From Promethearchaeia archaeon (lineage in GTDB: Archaea > Asgardarchaeota > Lokiarchaeia > Sigyniarchaeales > SOKP01): a stretch of 16,022 nt of DNA. The position numbers and the translations under genes are program-made. The number at the start of each line of letters is the position of its first letter. Position 1 is the stretch's first letter. Where the stretch lies: assembly GCA_029856445.1 (NCBI GenBank), contig JAHQWY010000045.1, forward strand, positions 1 through 16,022. Reading direction: 5' to 3'. This document shows positions 15,276-16,022 of the stretch, in pieces. The notes under the pieces were generated by a model. The model was not told the origin of the DNA and ran no database searches. It saw nothing but the letters and a program-made list of their open reading frames with translations.

Positions 15276-16022
15276 ATGGATGAATATGAATGTAGGAAGC
15301 TATTGGAGACAAAGGATAATCTCCTTCGCTTAAAAGATGAACAGTTAGAAACTATGGAAAATTCATTAAAATGGAAAGATGAACAAATAAAAACATTAGA
15401 GAATTCTTTGAAGATTAAAGATGAAAAAGCTGCAACTCTCGAGAAGACGATTAAGCTTAAGGATGATGAAATCAGAAAATTAAGTTCGGCTTCAATAGAT
15501 AAGAGTGCTCTAAATGAAAAAGATGAGAGAGTTGAGCAACTTGAAAAAGAATTAGAAATATTAAATGGTGAATTAGCTAAAGCAGATGAAGAATTAGAGA
15601 GTTTAGAACTTGAAAATGAGAAATTGAGAAAAGTACAGTCTAATTCTACAAATAAAATTGTTGATTTTACAAATATACAGATTAGCAAGATTGAAATTCT
15701 TGAAAAGATGAGAGACGTATTACAAAATAATGCAATGTCTAATGTATCAATTGTTGTCCCTAGTATTGAAGATTTACAAGAACTTTATTTATATGAACTG
15801 AGATCATCAGTTTCTATGAATATTTCTTGTTCAATAAATCCTGGAAATGACGAACATTCTGAACTCCTTCAGGGATTCGAGTCTTTAGATAATATTTCAA
15901 TTAAAAATTATGAGCAAGGAGATAGATATGGTGTTATAAGAGATGCAGAAGAATTACTCATTGCCGTTACAGGAAGATCAGAAAATAATCATTTGGTTTT
16001 TCATACCAAAGACTCAAAACAT
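15276..16022 (+). CDS. Coiled-coil protein with C-terminal sensor-like domain (3' end cut by window edge)
   Basis: Open from an ATG at 15276 to the edge, 249 codons with no stop. Residues 1-120 are a strong charged coiled coil built partly from 14-residue units (L-E-T-M-E-N-S-L-K-W-K-D-E-Q and two or three relatives). From about 155 the character changes to a globular domain with I-V-V-P-S-I-E-D-L, then a run ending R-D-A-E-E-L-L-I-A-V-T, which recalls the effector or sensor domain of TrmB-type archaeal regulators (R-D-x-E-E-V-L-L). The likeness is weak and the function is unknown. The opposite strand also has a long frame here, but its Ser/Phe/Leu-only make-up shows it is the shadow of this acidic coiled coil. 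AAGG and a TATA box lie upstream. Confidence 0.75.
   Translation, partial: MDEYECRKLLETKDNLLRLKDEQLETMENSLKWKDEQIKTLENSLKIKDEKAATLEKTIKLKDDEIRKLSSASIDKSALNEKDERVEQLEKELEILNGELAKADEELESLELENEKLRKVQSNSTNKIVDFTNIQISKIEILEKMRDVLQNNAMSNVSIVVPSIEDLQELYLYELRSSVSMNISCSINPGNDEHSELLQGFESLDNISIKNYEQGDRYGVIRDAEELLIAVTGRSENNHLVFHTKDSKH
15315..15467 (+). repeat. Degenerate 42-bp tandem repeat encoding 14-residue coiled-coil units
   Basis: About three and a half successive 14-codon units can be aligned, each ending in L-K-x-K-D-E/D and carrying T-x-E at the middle. Fourteen residues is two heptads, so duplication of a 42-bp unit preserves coiled-coil register. The repeats have diverged at the DNA level. 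Confidence 0.55.

Noticed and set aside
15269..15688. Long minus-strand open frame opposite the coiled-coil gene
   Set aside because: Its product is almost only Ser, Phe, Leu and Asn, the expected antisense of a Glu/Lys-rich coiled coil, and the plus strand has a start context and a continuing globular domain.

Overview
The window is AT-rich and reads as archaeal: TATA-like boxes about 25-40 nt before starts, short leaders, at least one strong GGTGA-type Shine-Dalgarno, and probable TTG starts. Gene content points to an Asgard archaeon (Promethearchaeota), most like the Lokiarchaeia: several JAMM/MPN metalloprotease-fold proteins with long coiled-coil tails, a Ras/Rab/Arf-type small GTPase next to a tandem Roadblock/LC7 protein, and a double zinc-ribbon protein. 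This placement is inferred from gene families; there is no rRNA or other marker gene here.

Layout. 1-1096 (-): major facilitator transporter, cut by the left edge. 1282-3684 (-): membrane protein with about ten helices and two related winged-helix-like cytosolic domains. 3858-4136 (+): small putative winged-helix protein. 4145-6979 (-): two adjacent JAMM-domain genes 6 nt apart, one with a complete JAMM active site (MPN+) and one in which it is lost (MPN-), both with coiled-coil tails. 7122-7745 (-): zinc-ribbon protein whose true 5' end may be displaced by a frameshift. 7746-8041: divergent intergenic region with a long AT-rich inverted repeat. 8042-9026 (+): a third JAMM gene, split inside its active-site motif by about 31 extra bases. 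9163-12641 (+): a chelatase-type AAA+/VWA fusion followed by an ATP-grasp ligase. 12655-13976 (-): tandem Roadblock protein followed by a small GTPase. 14073-15200 (+): sugar-phosphate nucleotidyltransferase with a left-handed beta-helix tail. 15276-16022 (+): coiled-coil protein, cut by the right edge.

How the parts may work together. The MPN+/MPN- pair resembles the Rpn11-Rpn8 and CSN5-CSN6 arrangement, in which one partner is catalytic and the other structural; a ubiquitin-like-protein isopeptidase is a reasonable but unproven role. The Roadblock-GTPase pair resembles MglB-MglA and Ragulator-Rag modules. The AAA+/VWA protein and ATP-grasp enzyme are probably co-transcribed. No stretch longer than 300 bases lacks a gene, and I see no rRNA, complete tRNA, CRISPR array or insertion sequence.
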